Shown here: positions 1 to 11,460 of the stretch, piece after piece | Numbering within the stretch: the first letter of the stretch is position 1 | How the letters are laid out: the number at the start of each line of letters is the position of its first letter | Assembly: GCF_000208745.1 (NCBI RefSeq) | Contig: NC_030858.1 | Coordinates: forward strand, 36,919,283 to 36,983,282 | Direction of reading: 5' to 3' | Source: Theobroma cacao | Lineage: Eukaryota; Streptophyta; Magnoliopsida; Malvales; Malvaceae | Length of the DNA: 64,000 bases | The notes under the pieces: model-generated | What the model saw: only the letters and a program-made list of their open reading frames with translations | Told to the model about the DNA's origin: nothing | Database searches by the model: none | Translations under genes and position numbers: made by a program

Positions 1-3000
1 GGTTATTTTACGTTGCAGGTCAGTCTTATCTTCTTCTTTTTATTTAGTTATTGAATTAAATGAATAAGATTAAAAATTATAACAAATTTGATTTTTTTTT
101 TTTGTAGGCCGTTGAGCGAAGATGAAATGAGAATACATACGCCGGTGGTCATATCGTGTAATGAAAGCAGAAGAGAAGTTTGTGCTGTACAGAATATTGC
201 TAACAAGCAAATTGATAGGACCTTTCTTTTTGACAAGGTTTCACCTTTTTTTTTCAATTATTAGTATTATTTCGTTTTGGTGGGTGGAGGTTTTTTTTTT
301 ATTATTATTAAAAAGGATTTGTTTGGTTCTTGATGTGGGGGGAGTCAAAAGCTGAAATTTTATTTGTTGGGTTCTAAAAGGTAAAGAAGGATTTGATAAT
401 ATAAGTGACGATTTATAATGTTGGATGATTGATGTTTTAGGTCTTTGGTCAATCGTCTCAGCAAAAGGAGTTATTTGATCTAGCTGTGTCTCCAATTGTG
501 AATGAAGTTCTTGAGGGTTATAATTGCACTATCTTTGCATATGGTCAGACGGGAACAGGAAAGACATACACAATGGAAGGAGGGGCAAGGAAAAAGGTTC
601 ACTTTTTCCTTCTGTTTTATACAATTTTAAAATTCATGTATGAATTTCTTTGTCTTTTGCTTGCTTTCAATTCTAAGTGAACTTTTGGTTTATGCAGAAT
701 GGGGAATTTCCAACCGATGCTGGTGTTATCCCAAGAGCTGTTAAACAGATTTTTGATATATTAGAAGCTCAGAATGCTGAATATAGTATGAAAGTTACAT
801 TTCTAGAGCTTTACAATGAGGAAATAACAGATCTTTTGGCACCGGAGGAAACTTCAAAATTCGTTGTTGATGATAAAACTAAGAAACCCATTGCTCTTAT
901 GGAAGATGGAAAAGGAGGTGTTTTTGTCAGGGGCTTGGAAGAAGAGATAGTAACAACTGCAAATGAAATTTACAAAATCTTGGAAAAAGGTTCTGCTAAA
1001 AGGCGTACTGCTGAGACTCTACTTAACAAACAAAGTAGTCGTTCTCATTCTATATTTTCTATTACAATCCACATTAAGGAGTGTACTCCAGAAGGGGAAG
1101 AGATGATTAAATGTGGAAAGCTAAATCTTGTTGACCTTGCTGGTTCTGAAAATATTTCACGTTCTGGTGCAAGAGAGGTATTGCATCACCACCCTGAGTG
1201 TATAATTTTCTTTAGCAAATGTTTGGGAAGACTGAGGAGTGGATGTCCTTGCTATGAGTCTTATGCAACAGTCAAATGAAAAAATTCTCTATGTTGATGC
1301 TGTCTATGTTAGGATATATGAAAGTTTTAAGGGTTGATCCCCATGTAAATGGACTCTTACAGGGCAGAGCGAGGGAAGCTGGAGAGATTAACAAAAGCTT
1401 GCTTACTCTTGGTCGTGTTATCAATGCACTTGTTGAGCACTCTGGTCATGTTCCATATAGGTATGAATTATCAGTAGCTGAAAATTTCTCATTAGCATCT
1501 TGTTTGTTTGGGATAAGATTGTATAATACATTTACAATTGCAGAGATAGCAAACTAACAAGGCTGTTGAGGGATTCCTTGGGGGGGAAAACAAAGACATG
1601 TATAATTGCCACAATATCTCCTTCCATCCATTGTCTGGAAGAAACACTCAGCACCCTAGATTATGCACATCGTGCCAAGAACATCAAGAACAAACCAGAG
1701 GTCAGTGGTTTAGTCATCACCATCACATTTTTTTAGCTTTTTGTTGCTAAATTCTTTCACATCATAAAGCTGAATTATTTCTCATTTCTCTTATATGTGA
1801 AGTTAAATTGTTTTTTCTTTTTGCAACATGCTGAAATAATTGAAATTTGTTAATATTTCAGATTAACCAGAAGATGATGAAATCTGCTTTAATAAAAGAT
1901 TTATATTCTGAAATTGATCGGCTGAAGCAAGGTAGTTGACTACTTCCTAAATTTTTTGCCAAGAAAACTTAATTACCTCATCAATCAGTTCTTATATGTG
2001 ATCCTTGTGAATTATCCTTTTTTATGTTTAATCAGAGGTGTATGCTGCAAGAGAAAAAAATGGAATTTATATTCCACGAGATCGCTATCTCAATGAAGAA
2101 GCTGAGAAGAAGGTTTGATGCTAACCATATAATTCAATGGTAGAATTTTTTATCCCAAGTTTCATGGTAGAATGAATATTATTAATATTTCTAATAAATA
2201 TTAACTTTTACATCAGGCTATGACTGAAAAAATAGAGCGCATGGAACTTGAATCGGAATCTAAGGACAAGGTACATTTAATTGAAAACTACCGTTTTGTT
2301 CTTTGAGATGTAGGATTTAGGGGTCAAGTTAATTATTGTCTCTTACTTCTATGCAGCAAATTACTGAGCTTCAGGAACTGTACAATTCACAGCGGCTGTT
2401 GACTTCAGATTTAAGTGAGAAACTTGAAAAGACAGAGGTATTACAGTTTTTGGATGGTCAACTAACAAATGTCATATTAGCTCTTTTCTCGTCTAATGTT
2501 GTGACAGAATTGAACCCTCTCTTTCTTTTTTTCAGAAGAAGCTGGAGGAAACTGAACATGCATTGTTTGATCTCGAAGATAATCATAGACAAGCAAATGC
2601 AACAATTAAAGAGAAGGAATTTTTAATATCTAATCTCCTCAAATCTGGTAAGTTGAAAAATGCTTGGGCACACTTCTCTGGTCTGGGCTTTGTCTCCCCT
2701 TTCTTTTCCTTTTCCTTTTCCATTTTCTTCCTTTAGTGGTTGTTTTTTCACTTTTTCATCAGTTACAAGGTAAGGTCCTCATGACATACAATATATATAT
2801 TTCTGATAATAAAAAATAAATGTAATAGCTTTCTGGCTTTACCTTTCTCTAGTTTGAACTGATGCCTGTTTATATATTATGTTTCTGACGATAAATATGC
2901 TCATTGCTATTTTTTCAGAGAAAGTACTTGTTGAGCGTGCTTTTGAACTCCGAGCAGAGCTTGAGAATGCTGCATCGGATGTCTCAGATTTGTTTGCCAA

Positions 3001-5383
3001 GATCGGTTAGTTTTCTTCAGAGTGCACTTTGTTTTAGCATGGTTTGTTCTCTACAAGTATGTTTCTTTTTAATGCTGTTTGGTTTTCAGAAAGGAAGGAT
3101 AAAATTGAGGATGGAAATATAGCACTTATCCAGAAGTTCCAGTCCCAGTTGACGCAGCAGCTTGAAATTTTGCATAAGACTGTGGCAGCTTCTGTGACTC
3201 AACAAGAGCAGCAACTGAAAGACATGGAGGAAGATATGCAGTCCTTTGTATCAACAAAGTCAGAGGTATGGTTTCAATCATATTTAAACATATTCTGGGA
3301 CTTGATTTGTATAGTCTCTAATATCTTGCCCTTTTTATAACTGAAGGCTACGGAAGAACTTCGTGGAAGGTTAGGGAAGTTGAAGAACACATATGGTTCG
3401 GGTATCAAAGCATTGGACAATATAGCCATAGAGCTTGATGGAAATTCCAAGTCAACTTTTGGTGATCTAAATTCTGAAGTTTCTAAGCACTCACATGACC
3501 TGGAAGAGGTAAGCAGTATTCAGATAGCTAGTTTTTAAGTGGACCTTCCTTATCTACTTCTTCTGCTTATGAAGTTATTTATATGGTTCAGCTTTTCAAA
3601 GGAATTGCTTCCGAGGCTGATGCATTACTTAATGACCTTCAAAGTAGTCTTTACAAGCAAGAGGAGAAGCTGACTACATTTGCACAGCAGCAGCGTGAGG
3701 TTTGTAATCTATTGCTTTATGTCTTGGCTAATCTGTAACTGTGAGGTGTTCAGGATTAGACTCACTTGTTACATAAATTTTTCTGTCATATACAGGCACA
3801 TTTCAGGGCAGTGGACACTGCAAGGTCGATTTCTAAAATAACAGTGAATTTCTTTGAGACTTTAGACATGCATGCATCCAAGCTGACCAAAATAGTGGAA
3901 GAAGCACAAACAGTCAATGATAAGAACCTGTCTGAATTTGAAAAGAAGTTTGAGGTAGTTACTGTATTTAATTCAGATAGACTTGCTTTTATTAAAGCCT
4001 TTTACTGTTAAATTTAATGCATTCTATTACACATGTAGGAATGTGCTGCTAATGAAGAGAAGCAATTGTTACAAAAGGTGGCAGAGCTGCTTGCAGGTTC
4101 AAGTGCTAGGAAGAAAAAACTGGTACCAATTGCTTCTTATCTTGACATTCTTATGGGCTGTGTGTTCTTGATCTGTGCTTGATAACTGCTTTTGAGGAAT
4201 AAATTCCTGTATTTCTTTTCCTTTTAGGTTCAGATGGCAGTCCATGATCTCCGGGAGAACACATCCAGCAAAACCAGTGAACTACAGAAAGAGATGTCTA
4301 CCATGCAAGAGTCGACTTCCCTTGTTAAAACGGAATGGACAGTTCACATGGAGAACACAGAATCCCACTATTTTGAGGATACTTCTGCTGTAGAAAGTGG
4401 AAAGAAAGACATGGAAGAGGTTCTTCAGAACTGGTATGGGCTGTTTTCGTGATGATGATGCATAGAGGACATTTTTCCCAGGCATTAATTTTCTGCTTTC
4501 ATTGGTGTTTTTTTAGTATGCACTGAACATTCTACAAAAATTATATGCACAGTTTGAAGAAAGCAAGAGTGAGTTCTCAGCAGTGGAGGAATGCTCAAGA
4601 ATCCCTTCTAAGCCTAGAAAAGAGAAATGTTGATTCCGTGGATTCCATTGTTAGGTCAGCCGCTTCCTCAAAAGTATTTTAGAAATTTACAGCTCTATAT
4701 TCACTGATATTCTTCTCTTTCTTCGATTAGGGGAGGGATGGAAGCCAACCAGATCCTCCGCGATCAATTTTCTTCCGCTGTGTCCACTGCTCTTGAAGAT
4801 GTAGACACTGCAAACAACAGTTGCCTGACATCCATCGATCGTAAGTATCTAGATTAGAAAAATAAATTAATACCAGATATGCAGCATGAATTTCAAATAA
4901 ACTGATCAACCAACCAAATGCTGGCAGACTCATTACAACTTGACCATGATGCATGTGGGAACATGAACTCGATGATTGTTCCCTGTTGTGAAGATTTGAG
5001 GGAATTGAAGGGTGGTCACTACCACAAGATTGTAGAAATTACAGAGAATGCAGGGAAATGTCTCGAGGAAGAATACATGGTAAGAACTTGTGATTATTAT
5101 TATTATTATTATTATCTCATACATTTTGCATATTATAACCCTCTTTTAACTCTGGCAGGTGGACAAGCCGTCCTGTTCGACTCCAAGGAGGAGGCCATTC
5201 AACCTTCCCAGTGAGTCATCCATTGAGGAACTCAAAACTCCTCCATTCGAGGAATTATTGAAGTTGTTTTGGGAAGCAAAATCCGCAAAACTAGCGAATG
5301 GAGATGTAAAACATATTTTGGCAGCGTATGAAGCAGCCCAGTCCCTGAGAGACCCCCGAGTTCCTCTCACTGCTATTAACTAA
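1..5383 (+). CDS. KIN5: Kinesin-5 (BimC/Eg5-type) spindle motor, 5' partial
   Basis: Plus-end-directed homotetrameric kinesin that crosslinks and slides antiparallel microtubules in the spindle and phragmoplast. The 22 exons I could join are 1-18, 108-237, 441-596, 698-1177, 1363-1460, 1544-1700, 1862-1931, 2036-2112, 2217-2270, 2357-2437, 2536-2647, 2919-3005, 3090-3265, 3347-3508, 3592-3699, 3796-3954, 4039-4122, 4228-4433, 4553-4654, 4731-4840, 4928-5079 and 5159-5383. All are GT-AG and in frame, giving 1000 residues; about the first 50 lie outside the window. Motor motifs are intact: P-loop GQTGTGKT, switch I NKQSSRSH, switch II DLAGSEN. A neck, a long coiled-coil stalk and a C-terminal BimC-like box (STPRRRPF...SSIEELKTP) follow, and the protein ends LTAIN. 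Best match from memory is the RSW7/KRP125c group. It converges on the NFRKB gene. Confidence 0.95.
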
Positions 5384-6641
5384 AAGGCTGAACTGGAAGA
5401 CGGAAGAAACAGATGACAAAAAGAAATGAGTATAGTTGGTAAGAAGAAAAGGTGTGTACAGAATCAGAAATACGTAAATGGGGCTGAACATGAACCTCTC
5501 TCGCCGCCTCCTGTCTTATATTCATTGATTGTTTGTTGAAAGAATTCCACTGCATGCATGCAGGAAGTCTCAAATTTATACTAGAAATAGATTTTCTTTT
5601 GTTATCCTTAAAATGATATTCTGTTGATATCTTGATTACTAGGATAAACCCAGAGGTAAATAATTTGCATACAAAATGCATTTCTCTCCTATTTCAGTTA
5701 TCCAAGAATGTGTTGAAGTAAAATGAATCAAAATACCTAGTATTTCCGAAACCCTTGTACATAACAGATCTGCTCAAGTCAATCAAACATAAATAGAACG
5801 AAAACATCTAAAATCTTATGCACAGAAGGGCATAGGCATTTTATGGGGGCACGTGTTACAAAGACGAATGCTCGTGTTTTTATAAGCTCAGTGAACATAT
5901 GGGAACTATACTTGGAAATTATAAAAATATGAAATCAAAAAATATTTATGGGATGCAGAATCATCAAGTTATCCACCTGTTCTAAAACACATTCTTGGGG
6001 GACCATTAGAAGATCACATTCTAACCTAACATTTTGTGCTAGACTCACTATACAAATGTAACCGTCCAACCTATAACACACACCTTGGATAGGGAAATGA
6101 GAACCCTGCCTTCCTACCCTAGGTGGACTTTAACCTGCAAAATAAATCAGTGCTTCACTTGGTCAGAAAACCACTCAGGTCAGTGGCAAAGTACACAAAT
6201 ACAAACATCTTCATCTCCTTTCTTTGAAGTTGCAATTTTAAAAAAAAGTATTAAAAAATTTTAAAATAAAAGAGTTTCAGGCTGAGTTAAATAATCCTTC
6301 CTTATATCTATAATTATGGTCATCTGCAAGCTTCATAGATTTTAAACAAAATGTCCTACTTCGATTTTGCCAACAAAAACAAGGCAGTATGTGTGACAGA
6401 CACAACTTACCAAAACAAGATGCTAATAGCTTTCTAAGTGTCAACTAAATTCGTAATTACACATGTTCATAAAAAATTTACCAGAATCACAGAGGTGAAA
6501 ATGGTGAGAACAATTAAAGTTATTGCTGTCTAAAGGATCATCAGGTTAAAGAGATTTATAAACTTGGCAACAGCTAACAAACAACAATCTGTACACCATA
6601 AATATTTCATAAAAATCTTGAAAACTACCTGAAATGTTTGA
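5384..6641. other. Convergent intergenic spacer (3' UTRs)
   Basis: AT-rich spacer between the stop codons of the kinesin-5 gene (+) and the NFRKB gene (-). It should hold both 3' UTRs. I see no other gene, repeat array or transposon end in it. Confidence 0.6.
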
Positions 6642-9600
6642 TCATAATATGCTTGCCCTCAGGAGTCCAACTGCTCTTTCTCTCCCAAAAGTTTCATCAT
6701 CAAAATCTTCATTAGTGGAATTTTCTTGACATAGCAATTTGCTCTCTTGCACAGGATTTAGGTCAAGAGGCTCCCACGTCATTGGATGACCCTGCTGAGT
6801 GTTACCTTGCTCAGACCCATGACTGGTGTCAGCATTATCCTCCCCATTTTGTCTATCATGACAGTCTGTCTCCATTTTTTTATCATCATCAACACATGAC
6901 GGTTCAACATTGAGATCAGAGCCCAAATCAAATCCTGACTGATCCCCAGTCCCATGGAAAGCCACAGTTACAGCTCCTTGATCAGATTGCTCTGTGGGAT
7001 CTTTTTTCTGCCTCTTCCACTTCTTAGTGGATGAAGTACCATCATCCTCAAAATCTTCTTCTTCTCTTTCTCTATGTAAATAAACCCACAATTTCCTCTC
7101 TCCATCGAATTGTACACAAGGATCACGTTCATAATGCAAACGGTCTAAGGCCCCGCTAACAACCTGGTTAACTTGTGCATCAGAAACATCTTCAACAATG
7201 TATTGAGAGTCTCTTATCAAAGTACAAACATCTGCACGGGTGCCAATACTTCCAGGCAATCTGGCAGCAGCATCTCTCACAAGACAAAGAATCGTAACAT
7301 GTGGTGGCCGATCACGTTTCAGCATAAAATGGTCTCGAGCCTTTGAAGTTGGCTTACCTCCACACCTTCTCAAGGGAGCAACTATTGATTTTTTACCATC
7401 AGCAGCTGTGTAAGAGAAGGCCCTGTCAGGAATAGAATACCTAAGAAGCTCCTCCCTACGGAAATAAGCTCTCACTTCTTCAGAACTTGAGCTAATGGTG
7501 TTAAGGCTCTTCTGAGCTCTTAGGTCTCTGAACCTTTCTTTCTCATCTAAATTGACCTGCATCAGTTCCAGTGGTGGTGCAGGAAGACTCCCTATTTGTT
7601 GGAGAGTCTCTTGACCATTTTTTAGCCAATTAGCAAATGAATCAACCAATTTGACAAGCATTTTATGAGGGAGACCCCAGGCTTCAGGGGACGTCACCTC
7701 CTCAATAGTCTCATGATCATTTGAGCTATGTGTAACAGGACCAACCCAAGACCAACTTTTTGTGGACTTTTCATAGGCAACAAGTGCTTTCCAACCTTTT
7801 GCTCCCAAAGGTGCTGTTTTTGATGAGAAAATTTTCAGAACTCCCCTAACTAAATCTTGAAGTGGTTCTTGTGTCTCAAGGATACATGGATCTCCAGGAT
7901 TCACTGTTACACGGTTAACAATCTCATGAACAGTAAGAGAAGGCACACTTGTTTGCACAGGATGGTCCAAATTATTAGTAACTGCATTGTCACGAGAGAG
8001 AACCCCATTCATACTACCTTCTTGCTTTCCACTCTGCTCCTCTCTAGGTTTACCAACCTCTAAGGAATCTTCTGGAAGTGGAGTAATCATTGCCATGCGA
8101 ACAGCAGAAAGAAGATGTATAATTGAGAATGAGAAACCAGTATGAACTGTCGGGGTAATCAAAGTAAATGGCTTTTTCTGTGGTTTGGTTTCCATCTCAA
8201 CATCTGTGGCTCCCATTTCTGCAGCATGCAGCTCAGAAACTTCCATATCTGAAGTACCAGCATCAACCTCCACTTTCCGTTTTCCCTTTTTCTTCAAGAA
8301 AGGAGAATCATCAGTTTGCTGCTGAAGGTTAGACTGCAGGTTACCATCTTCATCTGTTCTATCAACATCTGCCACATACTCCTTCCCTTTCCTCTTCTTT
8401 GTCACAGTGTTGCACCCTAGCAATGAAGCTTCAGAGTTTTCACGACGATCATAAGCTTCAATGCTCTGGCCTTTCTTCCTAGTTCTACCCAAGTTAATCT
8501 CTTCTACATGTGATAGTGTCACTGGTGAAGCATCCTCCTCATCAACAAGATAATTATTCAGATAATTTGACTGAGACATAGAATGATCATAGGCAACTTC
8601 ACCTTTCTGCCTTTTCTCAGCAGGATAGGCCCTCGATGAGGACATGTGTAACCTATCACCAGGTTCCCCTCGTAACTGGCCGTTCTTGCGCAACTTGTAA
8701 ACTTGTTTCCTATCAACCTCGTCCAAAACTCTTGAAGAAGAGTTATGCAAGGGACTACGTTCATGCATCTTACCCTTCTGTTTTCCTTTCAAATAGTAGC
8801 TTTCTACTCCTGGCACATGCACATTTTCCCCAATGCTCTTTCTGGAGAAGCGTGCGTTTCCATCAACAGCCCATGCATCCTCCATAGTATCTTTCTTCAA
8901 AGATTTGGTCTTTCTAGAATCTAGGCCAGACTTCAATGAGGACAACCTAGATCCTTCTATGACACCACTAGGGTATGCGAACTTGCTTCTCATTAAAGGA
9001 TTGCTATCCTCGTCATCATCGAATTGCTCAGATGAATCAGATTCTGTTTCATCATTTTTAATGAACGCTCTACTACCTTTCGAAGCAGCCATAAGTGGTC
9101 CCCCATTTTGCACATAGTTCCCTCTGATCTTCTCCTGTGATTGTTTCATTCTACCATCTGAATGCAAGTATCGGTCATTCATCTGTGGTAAGGATGCTTT
9201 ATATGATTTAAAACTGAGATCAGGAGACTCTCGGCCTGTTTTCCACTTCTTGCTCCTAATATTCCAATCATCAGATCTAACAGACAAATCCACAGAGATA
9301 TCTTCTCCTTGGTTCTTATTTTGCCAAAACAGTTCAGCACGTTCTGATAAGTCAACTCGACTCCCTTTCGATGGCAGTGGTGGAGTTCGGCCTTTCATAG
9401 ACTTTATCTGATCTCCAACTGCAAATTGCTGATGGTTTTCAGCATATTTGGACTTTTTGGCAAAATCATAGGATGCTCTCATGTTAGGCGGCTTTGTAGA
9501 ATATACTTTTGCCTCTGACAACTGATTTACATTCCTTTTCCTACCATAGGCCTGCAAATCATTCTTTGAAGACAGAGGCAAAGCCATGAAACTATCACCA

Positions 9601-10778
9601 GCTAATTCTTCCCCTCTTAAAAGGTCATACTTCTTCCCTGCTCTCAATGAACCTGATTTATTAATGATGCTATCACGCACAGCATTTCGGTCTCGTTGAA
9701 AACCCATTCCAAACATTGGGTCTTCAGCATCATCATCTAACCTCATCCGATCCCTTGCCCTGAGTGCTGCCCCTGACTCATATTTTTGTCGAGGAAGAGT
9801 TCCTGCCAAACCATATAGCTCAGAATTCATATCTAAACCAGGGTAAAAGTGGCTGCCAAACTCTTTTGCAGAAGGTAATTTTGACCCACCTGTTTTCAGT
9901 ATACCTTTCGGATTCTGCTTCCTGTACTTTGCTGGTTCCAAAGCCATCGGCTGTGCTCGTGAAATGAATTCTAAACTTGGATCAACCCCATAGCCAGAGT
10001 GACGACCCATTTTCTGCAAAGCTTTCCGCTCCTTAACCCTTTTTCTCCACGACCCATCATCCAAATCATCTCTTTCGGAAGATTCAGAATCCTCATCTTC
10101 CATTTTCTCATGCATCAAACTCTTTTGACTTCTCATAATATTCAAAACACGAAGCCGCTCCTCAATACTGTATCCCCTACAATTAAGCCAAGCATCCCTT
10201 ATTTGACAAAGATTAACCACCATACCATTCTGATGCTTCCTCAAATGATGGTAATGCTGCCGCTTCTGAAAGAAATTCAAACCATCCCGATAAAGTGCAA
10301 CCCTCGGCTCACAAAGCCCTCCTTTCAACATATCAAACAACATCTTAATGGGACTCCCAAAATGAAAATTATTACCCTTAAGAAGGTCATACAAAGTTCG
10401 CATAAATGTGTCCTGATCCATATCAGGCAAAAACTTAGAAAGGCTAAACCTTTCTTCATCACTTAAACACTCATTCCACACATCAAGAGATAAAATATCT
10501 TCCAATCCAGGAAGATCATATAACTCGAAAGGAACAGAGCAAGTCAAGTTCCCAACTTTGCAAAATTCAGCCCTGGTTTCACCTAATTCCAACAAATCAA
10601 AGTCATCTGAACCTGCCCCAGAATCAGCATCATCAAATTCATCATCATCATCAGAATCAACGGCGGGGCTTCTACGTTGAAGTTCATCCTCGTCACTCGA
10701 CATAGTCGTCTCTCGACTACCCGGCGAAAACTCCGAATCAAATCGTGAAACTTTAAAGTTATTCTTCTCAATCGCCAT
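6642..10778 (-). CDS. NFRKB: NFRKB-like (INO80 complex subunit G-type) nuclear protein
   Basis: Plant homologue of 'nuclear factor related to kappa-B-binding protein', a subunit of the INO80 chromatin remodeller in animals. The reading frame is a single uninterrupted 1378-codon exon. I chose the ATG at 10778 (MAIEKNNFK...); two further in-frame ATGs lie at 10781 and 10802 in what looks like 5' UTR. Seen: an acidic Asp/Glu-rich N-terminus; a DEUBAD-like block near residues 85-200 (LPGLEDILSLDVW...LSKFLPDMDQD); a long basic, low-complexity middle; a conserved segment near 870-900 (TPTVHTGFSFSIIHLL); and the NFRKB winged-helix region near 1105-1235 (REELLRYSIPDRAF...DPCVQFDGERKLWVYLH). The tail is acidic, with several nuclear-localisation-like KRKxKK runs. 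A GAG|GTATTG motif on the minus strand near 11012 suggests a 5' UTR intron. The INO80 role is inferred from the family. Confidence 0.9.
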   Translation of the reverse strand: MAIEKNNFKVSRFDSEFSPGSRETTMSSDEDELQRRSPAVDSDDDDEFDDADSGAGSDDFDLLELGETRAEFCKVGNLTCSVPFELYDLPGLEDILSLDVWNECLSDEERFSLSKFLPDMDQDTFMRTLYDLLKGNNFHFGSPIKMLFDMLKGGLCEPRVALYRDGLNFFQKRQHYHHLRKHQNGMVVNLCQIRDAWLNCRGYSIEERLRVLNIMRSQKSLMHEKMEDEDSESSERDDLDDGSWRKRVKERKALQKMGRHSGYGVDPSLEFISRAQPMALEPAKYRKQNPKGILKTGGSKLPSAKEFGSHFYPGLDMNSELYGLAGTLPRQKYESGAALRARDRMRLDDDAEDPMFGMGFQRDRNAVRDSIINKSGSLRAGKKYDLLRGEELAGDSFMALPLSSKNDLQAYGRKRNVNQLSEAKVYSTKPPNMRASYDFAKKSKYAENHQQFAVGDQIKSMKGRTPPLPSKGSRVDLSERAELFWQNKNQGEDISVDLSVRSDDWNIRSKKWKTGRESPDLSFKSYKASLPQMNDRYLHSDGRMKQSQEKIRGNYVQNGGPLMAASKGSRAFIKNDETESDSSEQFDDDEDSNPLMRSKFAYPSGVIEGSRLSSLKSGLDSRKTKSLKKDTMEDAWAVDGNARFSRKSIGENVHVPGVESYYLKGKQKGKMHERSPLHNSSSRVLDEVDRKQVYKLRKNGQLRGEPGDRLHMSSSRAYPAEKRQKGEVAYDHSMSQSNYLNNYLVDEEDASPVTLSHVEEINLGRTRKKGQSIEAYDRRENSEASLLGCNTVTKKRKGKEYVADVDRTDEDGNLQSNLQQQTDDSPFLKKKGKRKVEVDAGTSDMEVSELHAAEMGATDVEMETKPQKKPFTLITPTVHTGFSFSIIHLLSAVRMAMITPLPEDSLEVGKPREEQSGKQEGSMNGVLSRDNAVTNNLDHPVQTSVPSLTVHEIVNRVTVNPGDPCILETQEPLQDLVRGVLKIFSSKTAPLGAKGWKALVAYEKSTKSWSWVGPVTHSSNDHETIEEVTSPEAWGLPHKMLVKLVDSFANWLKNGQETLQQIGSLPAPPLELMQVNLDEKERFRDLRAQKSLNTISSSSEEVRAYFRREELLRYSIPDRAFSYTAADGKKSIVAPLRRCGGKPTSKARDHFMLKRDRPPHVTILCLVRDAAARLPGSIGTRADVCTLIRDSQYIVEDVSDAQVNQVVSGALDRLHYERDPCVQFDGERKLWVYLHREREEEDFEDDGTSSTKKWKRQKKDPTEQSDQGAVTVAFHGTGDQSGFDLGSDLNVEPSCVDDDKKMETDCHDRQNGEDNADTSHGSEQGNTQQGHPMTWEPLDLNPVQESKLLCQENSTNEDFDDETFGRERAVGLLRASIL

Positions 10779-11460
10779 CATAACATAAAACACCGAAAAC
10801 AAACAAAATAAAATCTAATTCCTCAATTCTATCAAATTTTCAAAACACTATTTTCACCGTTTCCGAATAAAGCCAATTCATCAAAACCCTAACAGAAACA
10901 AACAAACGAAAAGAAATTGTCAAATTTTGAAATTACAAACGGCAGAATAACAACTACAATAAAATAAATCAGAACGAAATAAAATTGAAATTGAGAAGAA
11001 AAACAATACCTCATTCGAAGGAAAGAAGAATCTGCGTCGAAATTGAGAGAGTCGAGGAATTGAAGATTTGGAGATTTCTTCTTCTTCTTCTTCTTAATTT
11101 GAAAAAAAAAATACGGAGAGCGAAAAAAATAAGAAATTGGTTAAATCTGGGAAACCCTAAAGGGGATTAAATAAAATAGGAAGGAGATAGAGGGCAAGGG
11201 GAGGGAAGGGGATGAAGAAGACGGTGGTGACGTGGAAGGATGGGAGCCGTCGAATAGAGATTGGAGGAGAAAAGACCAAAAAGGGCAGAGGGGGGGGGGG
11301 GGGGGGCGCGGAGGTAGAGGAAAGAGAGAAAGAAAGAGAGTGGAAAGGAACTAAAGGGTTTGGTGAAAGAGAGAGAAAGGGGGTGACTCGACTCGACTCG
11401 ACTCAGCGAGTTGAGTTCGTGCGAAAGAGAAAGAGAGCAAGGAAGCCAGACGAGCGATTT
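10779..11460 (-). promoter_or_regulatory. NFRKB 5' UTR and proximal promoter
   Basis: Region upstream of the NFRKB start. On the minus strand a likely 5' UTR exon ends with a GT donor near 11012. A CTT/AAG microsatellite lies at 11078-11096, and a G17 homopolymer on the plus strand at 11290-11306. GA-rich sequence follows, then an ACTCG repeat at 11386-11404 ending in an inverted repeat (ACTCAGCGAGTTGAGT). Purine/pyrimidine-rich leaders are common in plant housekeeping promoters. The transcription start cannot be fixed from sequence. Confidence 0.45.

Noticed and set aside
1177..1557. Reading through the kinesin exon ends as separate ORFs
   Set aside because: Clear GT-AG introns at 1178-1362 and 1461-1543 restore the conserved kinesin motor sequence.
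9999..10466. 155-residue ORF antisense to the NFRKB gene
   Set aside because: It lies wholly within the conserved NFRKB frame on the other strand and has no domain of its own.
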